Origin: CAVQBJ01 sp963710725
GTDB lineage: Bacteria; Actinomycetota; Thermoleophilia; Solirubrobacterales; Solirubrobacteraceae
Assembly: GCA_963710725.1 (NCBI GenBank)
Contig: CAVQBJ010000005.1
Coordinates: 62,001-126,000 of the forward strand
DNA: 64,000 nucleotides
Direction of reading: 5' to 3'
Shown: piece after piece, positions 1 to 8,157 of the stretch
Position numbering within the stretch: the first letter of the stretch is position 1
Layout of the letters: the number at the start of each line of letters is the position of its first letter
The notes under the pieces: generated by a model
The model's database searches: none
The model's input: only the letters and a program-made list of their open reading frames with translations
Told to the model about the DNA's origin: nothing
Program-made: the position numbers and the translations under genes

Positions 1-1
1 C

Positions 2-826
2 GTGCTCATCGTCAACGCCTTCTTCACCTACGCCGGGGTTGAGGTCAACGCCGTCCATGTCGACGAGCTGCGCGACGCCCCGCGCGAGTTCCCCAAAGCG
101 ACTCTCGTGGCCGTGATACTGATCCTGCTCGTCTTCATCTTCCCGACGCTCGCGATCTCGATCGCGGTCCCGTCTGCGCATATCAGCTTCACGGCGGGTG
201 TCATGCAGGCGTTCAAGGGCCTGCTCGATCACTTCGGTCTGGGCGTGCTGACGCCGATCATCGCCGTCGGGCTGGTGGTCGCCTCTCTCAGTGGCCTGCT
301 TGACTGGCTCACCGGTCCCTCGACCGGCTTGTTGGAGATCGCTCGGGAGCGCGGCTACCTGCCGCGGTACTTCCAGGAGCTCAACTCGAGCGGCGTCCAA
401 CTCCGCATACTCGTCGCCCAGGGAAGCGTCATCACGCTGATCGGACTGCTGTATGCAGTGGTGCCGGCGGTTTCACGCGCGTACTGGGTCTTCGCCGCGC
501 TGGCGACAGAGGTCTACCTGATCATGTACGTGCTGATGTTCGTCGCGGCGATCAATCTACGCCGGCGACAGCCCGAGCACGAGCGTGGCTACCGGGCACC
601 CGCGCTCGTGACGATCTGCGTCGTCGGGACGGTCGCCTCCGCGGCCGCCTGCGTGGTCGGCCTGTTGCCGCCGAGCCAGCTCGGACACATGAGCACACCG
701 CTATACCTCCTGTCGCTGCTCGCGGCAACGCTCCTGGTCGGCGTCCTCCCGCCGCTCCTGCTCCTCAAGCTGCGGCGGGCCGACTGGAAGATCGCAACCC
801 GCCCACCGCACCTACCGTCGGACTAG
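2..826 (+). CDS. APC-family amino acid permease, C-terminal part (5' end outside window)
   Basis: This is the C-terminal portion of an amino-acid/polyamine/organocation permease that moves amino acids across the cytoplasmic membrane. The visible 274 residues start inside a membrane segment and contain about seven hydrophobic helices joined by short charged loops. The ITxxR-like loop is replaced by ARERGYLPRYFQELNSSG, the conserved cytoplasmic loop of the family, in which the protein runs 'RERGYLP..F'. The start of the window cuts the gene: full-length APC proteins have about 12 helices and 450-500 residues, so roughly the first five helices are missing. The early motif FFTYAGVEVNAVHVDE resembles the glutamate/GABA-antiporter-like subgroup, but the substrate cannot be settled from this part. 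Confidence 0.85.
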   Translation: MLIVNAFFTYAGVEVNAVHVDELRDAPREFPKATLVAVILILLVFIFPTLAISIAVPSAHISFTAGVMQAFKGLLDHFGLGVLTPIIAVGLVVASLSGLLDWLTGPSTGLLEIARERGYLPRYFQELNSSGVQLRILVAQGSVITLIGLLYAVVPAVSRAYWVFAALATEVYLIMYVLMFVAAINLRRRQPEHERGYRAPALVTICVVGTVASAAACVVGLLPPSQLGHMSTPLYLLSLLAATLLVGVLPPLLLLKLRRADWKIATRPPHLPSD

Positions 827-850
827 CAGCCCCCCCACCGGGCGAGGCGG

Positions 851-2254
851 CTATGGCGAGAGGTAGCCGACCACGCCGACGCGCGCCCCCGGGCAGGCGA
901 CTGTGTCGGCGCATTGAAACGCCGCCCAGGGGTCGCCATCGGGGGCGAACGTATCGGTCGCAAAGAACAGCCGGTTGCCAAAGGTCGTCGAGTTGGCGCT
1001 GTTGATGAGTGGGGCGCTCGGATCGTTCAACGACGCCGCCCACCAGAGCGGGCTCGGGGCAAGAGCTTGGTCGGTCTCGGACAACCACCCATCCAGCAGC
1101 GAACTGCCGTCGGTGTTGGCGAGATAGGAGATGGCTATCCGGCCCACGCCGGAGGCGCTGATCGAGATCGTCTGCGCATCCTGCAGGCCGGGGGGACCGA
1201 CGGCGACGGGCGCAGACCAGCTCGCGCCGCGATCGCGAGAGATCGAGAGCATCGGCTCCCCCGAACCGAGGATCCCGTCGGCTGATGCGTTACCGGACCC
1301 GGCGATCCAAGCGACGTAGACGTTCCCGGCAGCATCGACGGCGACGGAGGTCGTGTAGAGATCCTGCACGTTGCTCGTGGCGACGGGAACGAGGTGCCAA
1401 CTGGCACCCTCGTCACCGCTGATGGCGACCGAGACCTCGCCGCACTGATAGACGGGGAAGTACAGGTCACCATCCGTGCCGACAACGCCCGGTCGCGCTG
1501 CGTGTTCGGTCGCGCAGCCCGACTCTGGCCACGGGTCGGGAAAGCCCCCGACGAACGAGAAGCTGCTCCCCCCGTCAAGCGAGCGGTAGCACCACAGGTT
1601 GCTGAGCGAGAAGTCGGTGAGGTTGCCGCAGTAGTAGACGACGTGCGGGTAGCCGGCGGGTTGTGCGCCGCCGATGGGGGCCGGCCCCTCGAGCACCCGC
1701 TCGGAGCCCATCGCCGGACAGCCGACCTCCGAGTTCGTGCGCCAGGTCGTCCCGCCATCATCGCTCCAAGACAGGTCCCCACCGCACAGATCCCAGAGCG
1801 CCGAGGCAAACCAGATGCGATGCGTGACCGGGTCGACGTTCATCCACGGGGGCACGAACAGCAAGTGGCTCGTGCCCGCCGGTGCGAGCCTCTGCCAGCT
1901 CGACCCGCCGTCGTCGGAAGCGCCGACGAGCGCCGGCCCGAGAAGGTCCAACGGCGCGGGATAGGTGTTCGCCACAAGCGGCGCGTAGAGAACCCGCCCC
2001 GACGGCAACACGCCCACATTCGCCGACTCCCCCGCGCGGCCAGAGACGAACTCGAGGCACGGAATGGGCGTGCCGGCCGCATCCGGCGTGATCACGCCCG
2101 CACCGACGTGGTAGGCGACGGCCGGTCGCGTCGGGTCGCACCCCGCCCGCGCCACCGCTGCGTCCGCGCTGGGCGTCAGCGGTGCGGCAACGATCGCGGC
2201 AGCGAGCGCCGCCATCGTGTATGTCCACCGGGAGAGGCTCAGACGGCGGCTCAT
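851..2254 (-). CDS. Secreted BNR/Asp-box (sialidase-like fold) protein
   Basis: This is an exported beta-propeller protein of 467 residues. The N-terminus MSRRLSLSRW followed by a hydrophobic Ala-rich stretch ending PSADA is a good signal peptide (residues 1-32). At least five Asp-box motifs (S-x-D-x-G-x-x-W/F) are visible near residues 113, 164, 225, 279 and about 340, for example SDDGGSSW and SDDGGTTW. This spacing is typical of the six-bladed sialidase/exo-alpha-sialidase-like fold. Several cysteines suggest disulphides outside the cell. I do not see the full arginine triad of true sialidases with certainty, so a glycan-binding or other hydrolase role is equally possible. It converges on the permease gene, with only 24 bp between the stops. 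Confidence 0.8.
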   Translation of the reverse strand: MSRRLSLSRWTYTMAALAAAIVAAPLTPSADAAVARAGCDPTRPAVAYHVGAGVITPDAAGTPIPCLEFVSGRAGESANVGVLPSGRVLYAPLVANTYPAPLDLLGPALVGASDDGGSSWQRLAPAGTSHLLFVPPWMNVDPVTHRIWFASALWDLCGGDLSWSDDGGTTWRTNSEVGCPAMGSERVLEGPAPIGGAQPAGYPHVVYYCGNLTDFSLSNLWCYRSLDGGSSFSFVGGFPDPWPESGCATEHAARPGVVGTDGDLYFPVYQCGEVSVAISGDEGASWHLVPVATSNVQDLYTTSVAVDAAGNVYVAWIAGSGNASADGILGSGEPMLSISRDRGASWSAPVAVGPPGLQDAQTISISASGVGRIAISYLANTDGSSLLDGWLSETDQALAPSPLWWAASLNDPSAPLINSANSTTFGNRLFFATDTFAPDGDPWAAFQCADTVACPGARVGVVGYLSP

Positions 2255-2432
2255 TCCTGTCCGTCAACCTATACCGGCGCGGCCATCCGATGTTGCGTCC
2301 GCGTCGGGCGCGCTCGTTGCGGGCGATCTTGTCCAGCACGGGGACAGCGCTTGCCATGGCGTTTCCTCTCGATTCAAGGTGGTGGGACCACCCTCGACGA
2401 GGGGTGTGGCAGCGCCCCGGCGCAGACGGCGG

Positions 2433-2460
2433 CGCTGCTGCCTCCGAGGAAGCAGCAGCG
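2433..2460 (-). terminator. Hairpin downstream of the 2506-4239 gene, weak terminator candidate
   Basis: A 9-bp perfect inverted repeat (CGCTGCTGC / GCAGCAGCG) with a 10-nt loop lies about 45 bp beyond the stop of the minus-strand gene at 2506. There is no U-tract after it in that direction, so it may be a Rho-dependent pause or an RNA-stabilising stem rather than a classic terminator. The rest of 2255-2505 shows no convincing gene. Confidence 0.35.
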
Positions 2461-2505
2461 CATACCGCCGTCAGAGCGCGCGTTGCGTGCGCGCGCTCGA
2501 GACTG

Positions 2506-4239
2506 CTAGTTGCCACCCCCATGCGGGAACCCGGTCGTGCCGGTTCCCGGGGTGAACGAGACGCCGCGGATGACCTGGCCGAAGCCGGCCGAATCGATCG
2601 CCGTGAACGCCTCGTGCGCCGGCAGCGTGGTGGCGGCGAGGTTGTCGGTGATCGCGTACAGCTTGTTCGGGTCGGCGCCCTGGTCGCCGCCGCCGCTCAC
2701 CGTCGAGCTCTCCGCCCAGATCGTGGCGGTCCCGTCCGGATTGACGCGGCCGGTGATGTTGCGCAGGCCGTCGGTAGCCGGAGCCCATGGCAGCCCCGTC
2801 GCCGCGTTGATACCCGTCGGATAGCCGGGGACCGTGTACGGCTGGCCCAGGTTCAGGCCGGACGTGAGCGTGTAGGCGAGGTTCCACTGACCCGTCGCGG
2901 AGTCGAACACCCACTTCTGCAGGCCCGCCGTCGGGTTGTTGGCCGGCAGGGCATTCGTGTACGTCCCCGTTATTGTCGAGTAGGTGTTGTCACCACTGCC
3001 CTCATCGGCGAGGTAGATCGTGGTCGGGTTCGCGAACCAGATCCCGAACGGATAGGACACCCCGGTCTTGGACTTGGCGATCAGCGTCGGGAAGCCCTTG
3101 AGGATGCACATGTTGCTCGGCAGCGGCCCACCCGCCTGAATCGCGGACAGGTCGTAGTCGAGCGGGGCGGTCGGCAGGGCCGCGCCGGGCGCCGGCACGC
3201 CGACGCCGTTCGGGCATGCCGTGCCCGTGGTGTCGACGAAGTACACGGTGTTGACGCCGTTGCTGCCGCTGCCCTTCACGTAGTAGAGGACGTTGTTGTA
3301 GATCGTCAGGCCGCGGAAGTTGTCGTCCTTGCCGATCTTGTCCTGCTTGTCGCCGAGCTGCGTGACGTCGAAGCTTCCGACCGGCGTCGGCGAACCGGGG
3401 TTCTGGAACGCCTCGGATCCGATCGAGGGCGCGACCGACTGCGCGCCCGCGCCGAGCACCACGCCGGGGAACTGCGTCGTGCCTGACGGCGGCGGGAACG
3501 ACGCGTTGCCGTTGCCCGCGTTACCGGCCGTGAAGATCGTGGGGCTGCTGCCATCGCCGTCCGCCACGATCGCCGCGCGGCCGTTGTCGCCGGTATAGGC
3601 GTTGGTCTCGGTGAAGTTGAACTGGCCGCGGCTGTTGAGCGTCGCCACGGTGCGGTAGTAGGCGCCCGTGACCGGGTTGGTCGGATCGACCTCTCCCGGA
3701 GCGTTGGAGGCCGACGCGTCAATCGTGGCGCTCGGCGCGGCGTAGCCCATGAACGACACCACCTGGCCGTTGGTGGACAGATTGAGCGCTCCCTCGGACT
3801 TCGACGAGAAGCTGGTCACCAGATCGCTGGTGGGGACCGGGATCGTGTCGAGCAGGCGCCCGCTGTAGGGGTCGAGCTCGTCGAGGAAGATCGGCGAGGT
3901 GATGCCGAAGCTGCCGTCATCCGCGTCGTTGTTGAACACCTGCGGGTAGGTGCCGTCGAAGCCGGCCGTGCCGCAGGGCGTGCCGGAGGCGGCGGCGCTG
4001 GCCGCCGTGCAGCCGGGGGGCAGCACCGTCGAGCCGGCCGTGAGGTTCGCCGTCTGGTAGGTGCTCGTGAACACGAGCAGGTTCCCGGGCTGCAGGCCCG
4101 GACCGCCGCCAAAGCCGCCGTCGGCCTGTGCGGACGCGCTCAGACCCACGCCGGCGTAGACACCGCCGCCGAGCAGTGGCAGCGCCGCGAGCAGCGCCAA
4201 CCGCGACCTGCGTGACCGCAGGCGAGACTTCAAAGACAT
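2506..4239 (-). CDS. Secreted protein of unknown function, predicted beta-propeller-like
   Basis: This exported protein has 577 residues and no family I can name. I place the start at ATG 4239 because AGGAGG sits 6 nt upstream and the product then opens with a classic signal peptide: MSLKSRLRSRRSRL, a hydrophobic stretch, then LSASAQA. The open frame extends further upstream, but without a signal peptide or ribosome site. The mature part is rich in Gly, Thr, Asn and aromatic residues in short beta-like repeats, such as PFGIWFANPTTIYLADEGSG and LYAITDN, as in secreted beta-propellers. The C-terminus is Gly-rich (FPHGGGN). It is divergent from the sugar-transporter operon across 380 bp. Assignment beyond 'secreted beta-rich protein' is not possible. 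Confidence 0.7.
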   Translation of the reverse strand: MSLKSRLRSRRSRLALLAALPLLGGGVYAGVGLSASAQADGGFGGGPGLQPGNLLVFTSTYQTANLTAGSTVLPPGCTAASAAASGTPCGTAGFDGTYPQVFNNDADDGSFGITSPIFLDELDPYSGRLLDTIPVPTSDLVTSFSSKSEGALNLSTNGQVVSFMGYAAPSATIDASASNAPGEVDPTNPVTGAYYRTVATLNSRGQFNFTETNAYTGDNGRAAIVADGDGSSPTIFTAGNAGNGNASFPPPSGTTQFPGVVLGAGAQSVAPSIGSEAFQNPGSPTPVGSFDVTQLGDKQDKIGKDDNFRGLTIYNNVLYYVKGSGSNGVNTVYFVDTTGTACPNGVGVPAPGAALPTAPLDYDLSAIQAGGPLPSNMCILKGFPTLIAKSKTGVSYPFGIWFANPTTIYLADEGSGDNTYSTITGTYTNALPANNPTAGLQKWVFDSATGQWNLAYTLTSGLNLGQPYTVPGYPTGINAATGLPWAPATDGLRNITGRVNPDGTATIWAESSTVSGGGDQGADPNKLYAITDNLAATTLPAHEAFTAIDSAGFGQVIRGVSFTPGTGTTGFPHGGGN

Positions 4240-4437
4240 AGCGGATCCTCCTGTGGACGTTCTGACACCGGAATTCCGAACGTAACCAGGGGCGATCGGA
4301 CACCTGTGATGACGTTGGTGATTTCTCGTTACGAACGGGTGACCAGCGGCAGTGCCGGCGACGCTTCGCAAGATCGCTCGACGGGCGCCCCGGCGAACCC
4401 GCCGGCGCGACACACCGAGCCCCCCATTACCACGCAG

Positions 4438-4467
4438 AACGTCGAGGGTTCGAGTCCGCCTCCACGA
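4438..4467 (+). other. tRNA/tmRNA 3'-end-like fragment in a divergent intergenic region
   Basis: Within the 379-bp gap between the divergent genes at 4239 and 4619 there is a stretch with a GGTTCGAGTCC T-arm-like core followed by a CTCCACGA end, resembling the last part of a tRNA or tmRNA. No pairing 5' acceptor strand, D-arm or anticodon arm is found upstream, and the T-stem pairs poorly. At best it is a remnant, for instance an old attachment-site scar, and it could be chance. The rest of the gap shows no gene; both flanking promoters presumably lie here. Confidence 0.25.
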
Positions 4468-4618
4468 AAGACCCGCTCCGGCAGGGTTTTCTCGTCGGCT
4501 GGACCTGCCGACCCGCTGTGCCAATTCCGCGCCTGCTCTGCGGGAAAAGACTGAGTCATCGACGTCCCTTCATCCGCTAGGGTCGGCGCAGGGGCTATCC
4601 GAGGAGAGGAGCAGTGCC

Positions 4619-5842
4619 ATGGTAAAGCCAAGCCGCTTGTGGGGGGTTGCGCTGGCCGTGACCGCAGCGGCTCTTGTAGCCGCATGCGGAAGCTCATCGT
4701 CGTCGACGACCTCGTCGTCGTCCACGACCCCGTCCGCGTCGACGACCACGCCGAGCATCTCGGTGACGTCGTTCACGAACAACTTCTCAGCGCTGGCGGC
4801 GCTGAAATCGCTGGCCGCGTCCGGTAAGGGCAAGGTGGCGGCGATCCTGCCCGACACCACGAGCTCGACGCGTTACGTCGAGTTCGACGCGCCGTACCTG
4901 ATGAAGGCGGCGGCGGCGGCGGGCCTGCCAGCCTCCGACATGATCGTTCAGAACGCCATGGGGAGCGATGCGACGTTCGTGACCGATGCCGAGAGCGACA
5001 TCACCAACGGCGCGACGGTGCTGCTGATCGACCCCGAGGACTCGGGCACGGGCGTGACCGTGCAGCGGTATGCGAAGGCGCATGGTGTCGGCGTGATCGA
5101 CTATGACCGCCTCACCCTCGGCGCTCCGGCGGGGACAGCGGACTACGTCAGCTTCAATAACGTCCATGTCGGTCAGCTGATCGGCCAGGGATTCGTCGCC
5201 TGCGTCGCCGCGGAGCACGTCGCGAAGCCGCAGGTCGTCGTGATGCACGGCGACCCGACAGACAACAACGCGACGCTCTTCGCCCAGGGCTACAACGGCG
5301 TGCTCGCCCCGTACTTCGCATCCGGGAAATACACGCTCGTCACCCGCACCGCAGGAACGTGGATGCCGCCCGTCGCGCTGACGGAGTTCGAGGGCGCGTT
5401 CACCCAGCATCCGAACATCAACTCGGCGGTGATCCCGAACGACGAGACCGGCGCCCCGATCATCAGCTACCTGCAGAGCCACGGCGTCAAGCCGAACACG
5501 TTCCCGGTCACGGGCCAGGACGCGACCCTGACGGGTCTGCAGAACGTGCTCTCCGGGTACCAGTGCGGGACGGTCTACAAGCCCGTCTTCCTGGAGGCAG
5601 GGGCGGCGGTGGCGCTGGCGATGTACCTCCGTGCCGGCAAGCCGGCGCCGCAGAGCCTGCTGAACGCCGTGAGCACGGACCCGACCACGAACGTGAAGGT
5701 GCCTTCGGTTCTGCTGACGCCCGAGTGGGTCACGCCGGCGAACATGAACGCCACGGTTGTCAAGGACAACTTCGTGCCCGCCGCGCAGCTCTGTGCCGGC
5801 AAGTACGCGGCGTCCTGCAAGGCCGCGGGAATCACGAGCTGA
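4619..5842 (+). CDS. XylF-like sugar ABC transporter substrate-binding lipoprotein
   Basis: This is the extracellular binding component of a CUT2-type monosaccharide ABC transporter, 407 residues. The start is ATG 4619, preceded by GAGGAGAGGAG. The lipobox LVAAC puts the lipidated cysteine at residue 23, followed by a Ser/Thr-rich linker typical of actinobacterial lipoproteins. The mature protein is a type-I periplasmic binding fold. Segments VGVIDYDRLTLG, VSFNNVHVGQLIGQG, VMHGDPTDNNATLF and VTGQDATL match the D-xylose-binding XylF pattern (ligand Asp/Asn/Gln positions). It heads a three-gene operon with an ATPase and a permease. Xylose or a related pentose/hexose is the best guess; the substrate is not proven. 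Confidence 0.88.
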   Translation: MVKPSRLWGVALAVTAAALVAACGSSSSSTTSSSSTTPSASTTTPSISVTSFTNNFSALAALKSLAASGKGKVAAILPDTTSSTRYVEFDAPYLMKAAAAAGLPASDMIVQNAMGSDATFVTDAESDITNGATVLLIDPEDSGTGVTVQRYAKAHGVGVIDYDRLTLGAPAGTADYVSFNNVHVGQLIGQGFVACVAAEHVAKPQVVVMHGDPTDNNATLFAQGYNGVLAPYFASGKYTLVTRTAGTWMPPVALTEFEGAFTQHPNINSAVIPNDETGAPIISYLQSHGVKPNTFPVTGQDATLTGLQNVLSGYQCGTVYKPVFLEAGAAVALAMYLRAGKPAPQSLLNAVSTDPTTNVKVPSVLLTPEWVTPANMNATVVKDNFVPAAQLCAGKYAASCKAAGITS

Positions 5843-5881
5843 ACTGATCGAAGGATCCTCGTCGAAGCGATAGTGTGCTGC

Positions 5882-5908
5882 GGGCCCTTCCGGTGAACGG
5901 AAGGGCCC
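5882..5908 (+). terminator. Intra-operon hairpin between binding-protein and ATPase genes
   Basis: A perfect 11-bp inverted repeat, GGGCCCTTCCG / CGGAAGGGCCC, with a 5-nt loop sits 40 bp after the binding-protein stop and 19 bp before the ATPase start. It lacks a U-run, so it probably attenuates or protects the 3' end of the binding-protein mRNA. That would give more binding protein than membrane components, as is usual in such operons (inference from position). Confidence 0.6.
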
Positions 5909-5926
5909 ATAGCGCGGGCGAGAATC

Positions 5927-6769
5927 ATGAGCACCTCGAACAGCTCGGCCACGGCTCCAGCGTCTGACGGGAGCGGCTCGAACAGCGTGCCGCTGCTGGC
6001 CCTGCGCGGGATCACCAAGCGATTCGGCCCCGTGCAGGCGCTGTCGCGCGTCGAGTTCGACCTCCCGCCGGGCCAGGTGACGGCGCTGGCGGGCGACAAT
6101 GGCGCCGGCAAGTCGGTGACGATCAAGACGATCGCCGGGTTGTGGGAGCCCGACGAGGGAGAGCTGGTCTGGGAGGGACAACCGGTCCGCTTCCACGGGC
6201 CGCGCGACGCCGAGGCCCACGGGATCACCACGATCTATCAGGACCTGGCGCTCTGCGAGAACCTCGACATCGTCCAGAACATGTTCCTCGGCCACGAGGA
6301 GCTGCGGCACGGTCTGCTCGACGAGGGGACGATGGAGCTCGCCGCAAAGAAGACCCTCGCCGATCTGTCGGTGACCACCATCCGCTCGATCCGCCAGCCG
6401 GTGGCTTCGCTGTCGGGTGGTCAGCGGCAGTCGGTCGCCGTCGCCAAGGCGGTCATGTCGAAGGCGAAGCTCGTGATCCTGGACGAGCCCACAGCGGCGC
6501 TCGGCGTGGCGCAGACCAGGATGGTCCTGAGCCTGATCAAGCGCCTGTCTTCGCAGGGCGTCGCGGTGCTCGTGGTCTCGCACAACCTGAACGACGTGTT
6601 CGCGGTGGCTGACCGGATCGTGATCCTGTATCTGGGCCGGATGGTTGCGCAGGGCCCGGCATCGGAATTCGACGCCACCATGGTGGTCGACTACATGACG
6701 ACCGGGCGCTCGTCGCGGGCGCCGCGGCCGGCGCCGGCTGATGCCGCTGAGAGCGGCAAGGAGGCGTGA
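5927..6769 (+). CDS. Sugar ABC transporter ATP-binding protein (single-domain, FrcA/XylG type)
   Basis: This is the ATPase of the sugar ABC transporter, 280 residues with one nucleotide-binding domain. Motifs: Walker A GDNGAGKS at 56-63, Q-loop YQD near 104, signature LSGGQ at 162-166, Walker B LVILDE at 182-187, and switch His 219. E. coli XylG is a tandem double ATPase of about 510 residues. This one is a half-size protein like FrcA and would act as a homodimer. The residue after the Walker A Ser is Val instead of the usual Thr, a mild deviation. The first 20 residues are a Ser/Ala-rich extension. The stop TGA overlaps the permease ATG by one base, showing coupling. Confidence 0.9.
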   Translation: MSTSNSSATAPASDGSGSNSVPLLALRGITKRFGPVQALSRVEFDLPPGQVTALAGDNGAGKSVTIKTIAGLWEPDEGELVWEGQPVRFHGPRDAEAHGITTIYQDLALCENLDIVQNMFLGHEELRHGLLDEGTMELAAKKTLADLSVTTIRSIRQPVASLSGGQRQSVAVAKAVMSKAKLVILDEPTAALGVAQTRMVLSLIKRLSSQGVAVLVVSHNLNDVFAVADRIVILYLGRMVAQGPASEFDATMVVDYMTTGRSSRAPRPAPADAAESGKEA

Positions 6770-8127
6770 TGGCGGACGAGGGGTCCTCGCGCACCGAGGT
6801 GCCGTCGGAGTTCGAGGAGGCGCCGCTCTCGGTTGAGCAGGAAGAGGACGCGACCGCGGCACCCGAGAGCGACCTCGACATTACGTCGGCCGCACCCGAG
6901 GTGCTGGCGGACTCACTCGGCGATTATCTGCGGGCATGGGGCCGACGGATCAGAAGCGGCGAGAGCGGTGCGCTGCCGATCGTCGTCGGCCTGATCGTGA
7001 TCGTCATCTTCTTCCAGATCGAACGGTCGAGGTTCGACTCGGCCATCAACCTCGTCAACCTGCTCCAGCAGTCGGCGATCTACATCATGCTTGGCGCGGC
7101 CGAGATCTTCGCGCTCATCCTGTCGGAGATCGACCTGTCGGTTGGCTTCATGCTCGCGTTCGGTGGATGGGTGATGGCCGAGCTGATCGCGCCCCCGGTC
7201 AACTTCCCGTGGTGGCTCGGGATCCTTGGCGGGCTCGCCGCCTGCGCGGTCATGGGCTACATCCAGGGGAGCCTGATCACGAGGCTCCACATCCCGTCGT
7301 TCGTCGTGACCCTCGGCGGCCTGCTCTTCCTGGAGGGGGCGGTCATCCAGCTGGCCTCGGAGGACCCGACCGCGGTCGGCGGTGTGATCTCGGTCTCGAG
7401 CACCAGCCCCGTCTACAAGCTGGTGAACAGCAATATCAGCCCGGCCGCCTCGTGGATCGTGCTCGTGGTGGTGCTGGCGATATTCGCGGCCGTATCGCTG
7501 TCCGGCGCGGCGCGCCGGCGCGCGCAGGGGCTGAGCGCGCCGCCGCTCAGCATCACCCTGCTCACGATCGCCGTCACCGCGCTCGGCGGGATCGCGGTCG
7601 TCTACATCTGCAACCTCAACCGTGGTCTGCTGACACCGCTGAAGGGAGTCCCCTGGGTCGTGCCCTTCGTCGGGCTGGTCCTGTTCGCGTACTCGATCAT
7701 GCTCGGTCGGACACGGCTGGGACGGTACATGTATGCGATCGGAGCCAATCCGGAGGCCGCCCGCCGCGCCGGTATCAACGTGCAGCGCATCCGCAGGGTC
7801 GTCTTCATGTTCACCGCCGTGACCGCCGGGATCGGCGGGCTGGTGTACATCTCCTTCCTGGGGTCGATCTCGACCGGCGTTGACGGCGGCGGGTACACGT
7901 TGTACGCGGTGGCCGCAGCCGTGATCGGAGGCGCCAGCCTCTTCGGTGGCCGCGGCAAGCCGATCCACGCGCTGCTCGGCGGGCTCGTGATCGCGGTCGT
8001 CTTCAACGGCCTGGCCCTGATGGGCATCAGCGCCGCCGGGCAGTACATCGCGACCGCGATCGTGCTCGTGGTGGCGGCGGCGGTTGACGCGTTGGTGCGA
8101 CGGCGGGGTTCTACGGGCGCGCTCTGA
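6769..8127 (+). CDS. Sugar ABC transporter permease (XylH-like)
   Basis: This is the membrane channel subunit, 452 residues with about ten hydrophobic helices. ATG 6769 is chosen over GTG 6766 because AAGGAGG lies at the proper distance and the codon overlaps the upstream stop (TGATG). The segment IYIMLGAAEIFALILSEIDL and the motif DLSVG with a downstream VVTLGGL are hallmarks of the BPD_transp_2 (RbsC/XylH) family. The EAARRAGI segment is the EAA-like loop that contacts the ATPase. Compared with typical 320-400-residue relatives it carries an acidic N-terminal extension of about 55 residues. With its two upstream partners it completes the importer. Confidence 0.9.
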   Translation: MADEGSSRTEVPSEFEEAPLSVEQEEDATAAPESDLDITSAAPEVLADSLGDYLRAWGRRIRSGESGALPIVVGLIVIVIFFQIERSRFDSAINLVNLLQQSAIYIMLGAAEIFALILSEIDLSVGFMLAFGGWVMAELIAPPVNFPWWLGILGGLAACAVMGYIQGSLITRLHIPSFVVTLGGLLFLEGAVIQLASEDPTAVGGVISVSSTSPVYKLVNSNISPAASWIVLVVVLAIFAAVSLSGAARRRAQGLSAPPLSITLLTIAVTALGGIAVVYICNLNRGLLTPLKGVPWVVPFVGLVLFAYSIMLGRTRLGRYMYAIGANPEAARRAGINVQRIRRVVFMFTAVTAGIGGLVYISFLGSISTGVDGGGYTLYAVAAAVIGGASLFGGRGKPIHALLGGLVIAVVFNGLALMGISAAGQYIATAIVLVVAAAVDALVRRRGSTGAL

Positions 8128-8138
8128 GGCCGACGACA

Positions 8139-8157
8139 GCCGGCGATCATCGCCGGT
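8139..8157. terminator. Short hairpin between convergent genes
   Basis: The 7-bp perfect stem CCGGCGA / TCGCCGG with loop TCA fills the 29-bp gap between the permease stop and the exporter stop. It could end transcription from both sides. No U-tract is present in either direction. Confidence 0.45.

Noticed and set aside
2255..2505. Small gene in the gap between the BNR protein and the secreted protein
   Set aside because: Minus-strand frame MASAVPVLDKIARNERARR... has no family, poor codon pattern and ends in the BNR gene's frame region; not supported.
4438..4467. Complete tRNA or tmRNA gene
   Set aside because: No 5' acceptor strand, D-arm, anticodon arm or tag-peptide frame in the preceding sequence; only a 3'-end resemblance remains.
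4787..6862. Long minus-strand open frame across the sugar-transporter genes
   Set aside because: Covers two clear plus-strand genes (XylF-like, ATPase) and has Arg/His-rich nonsense composition.
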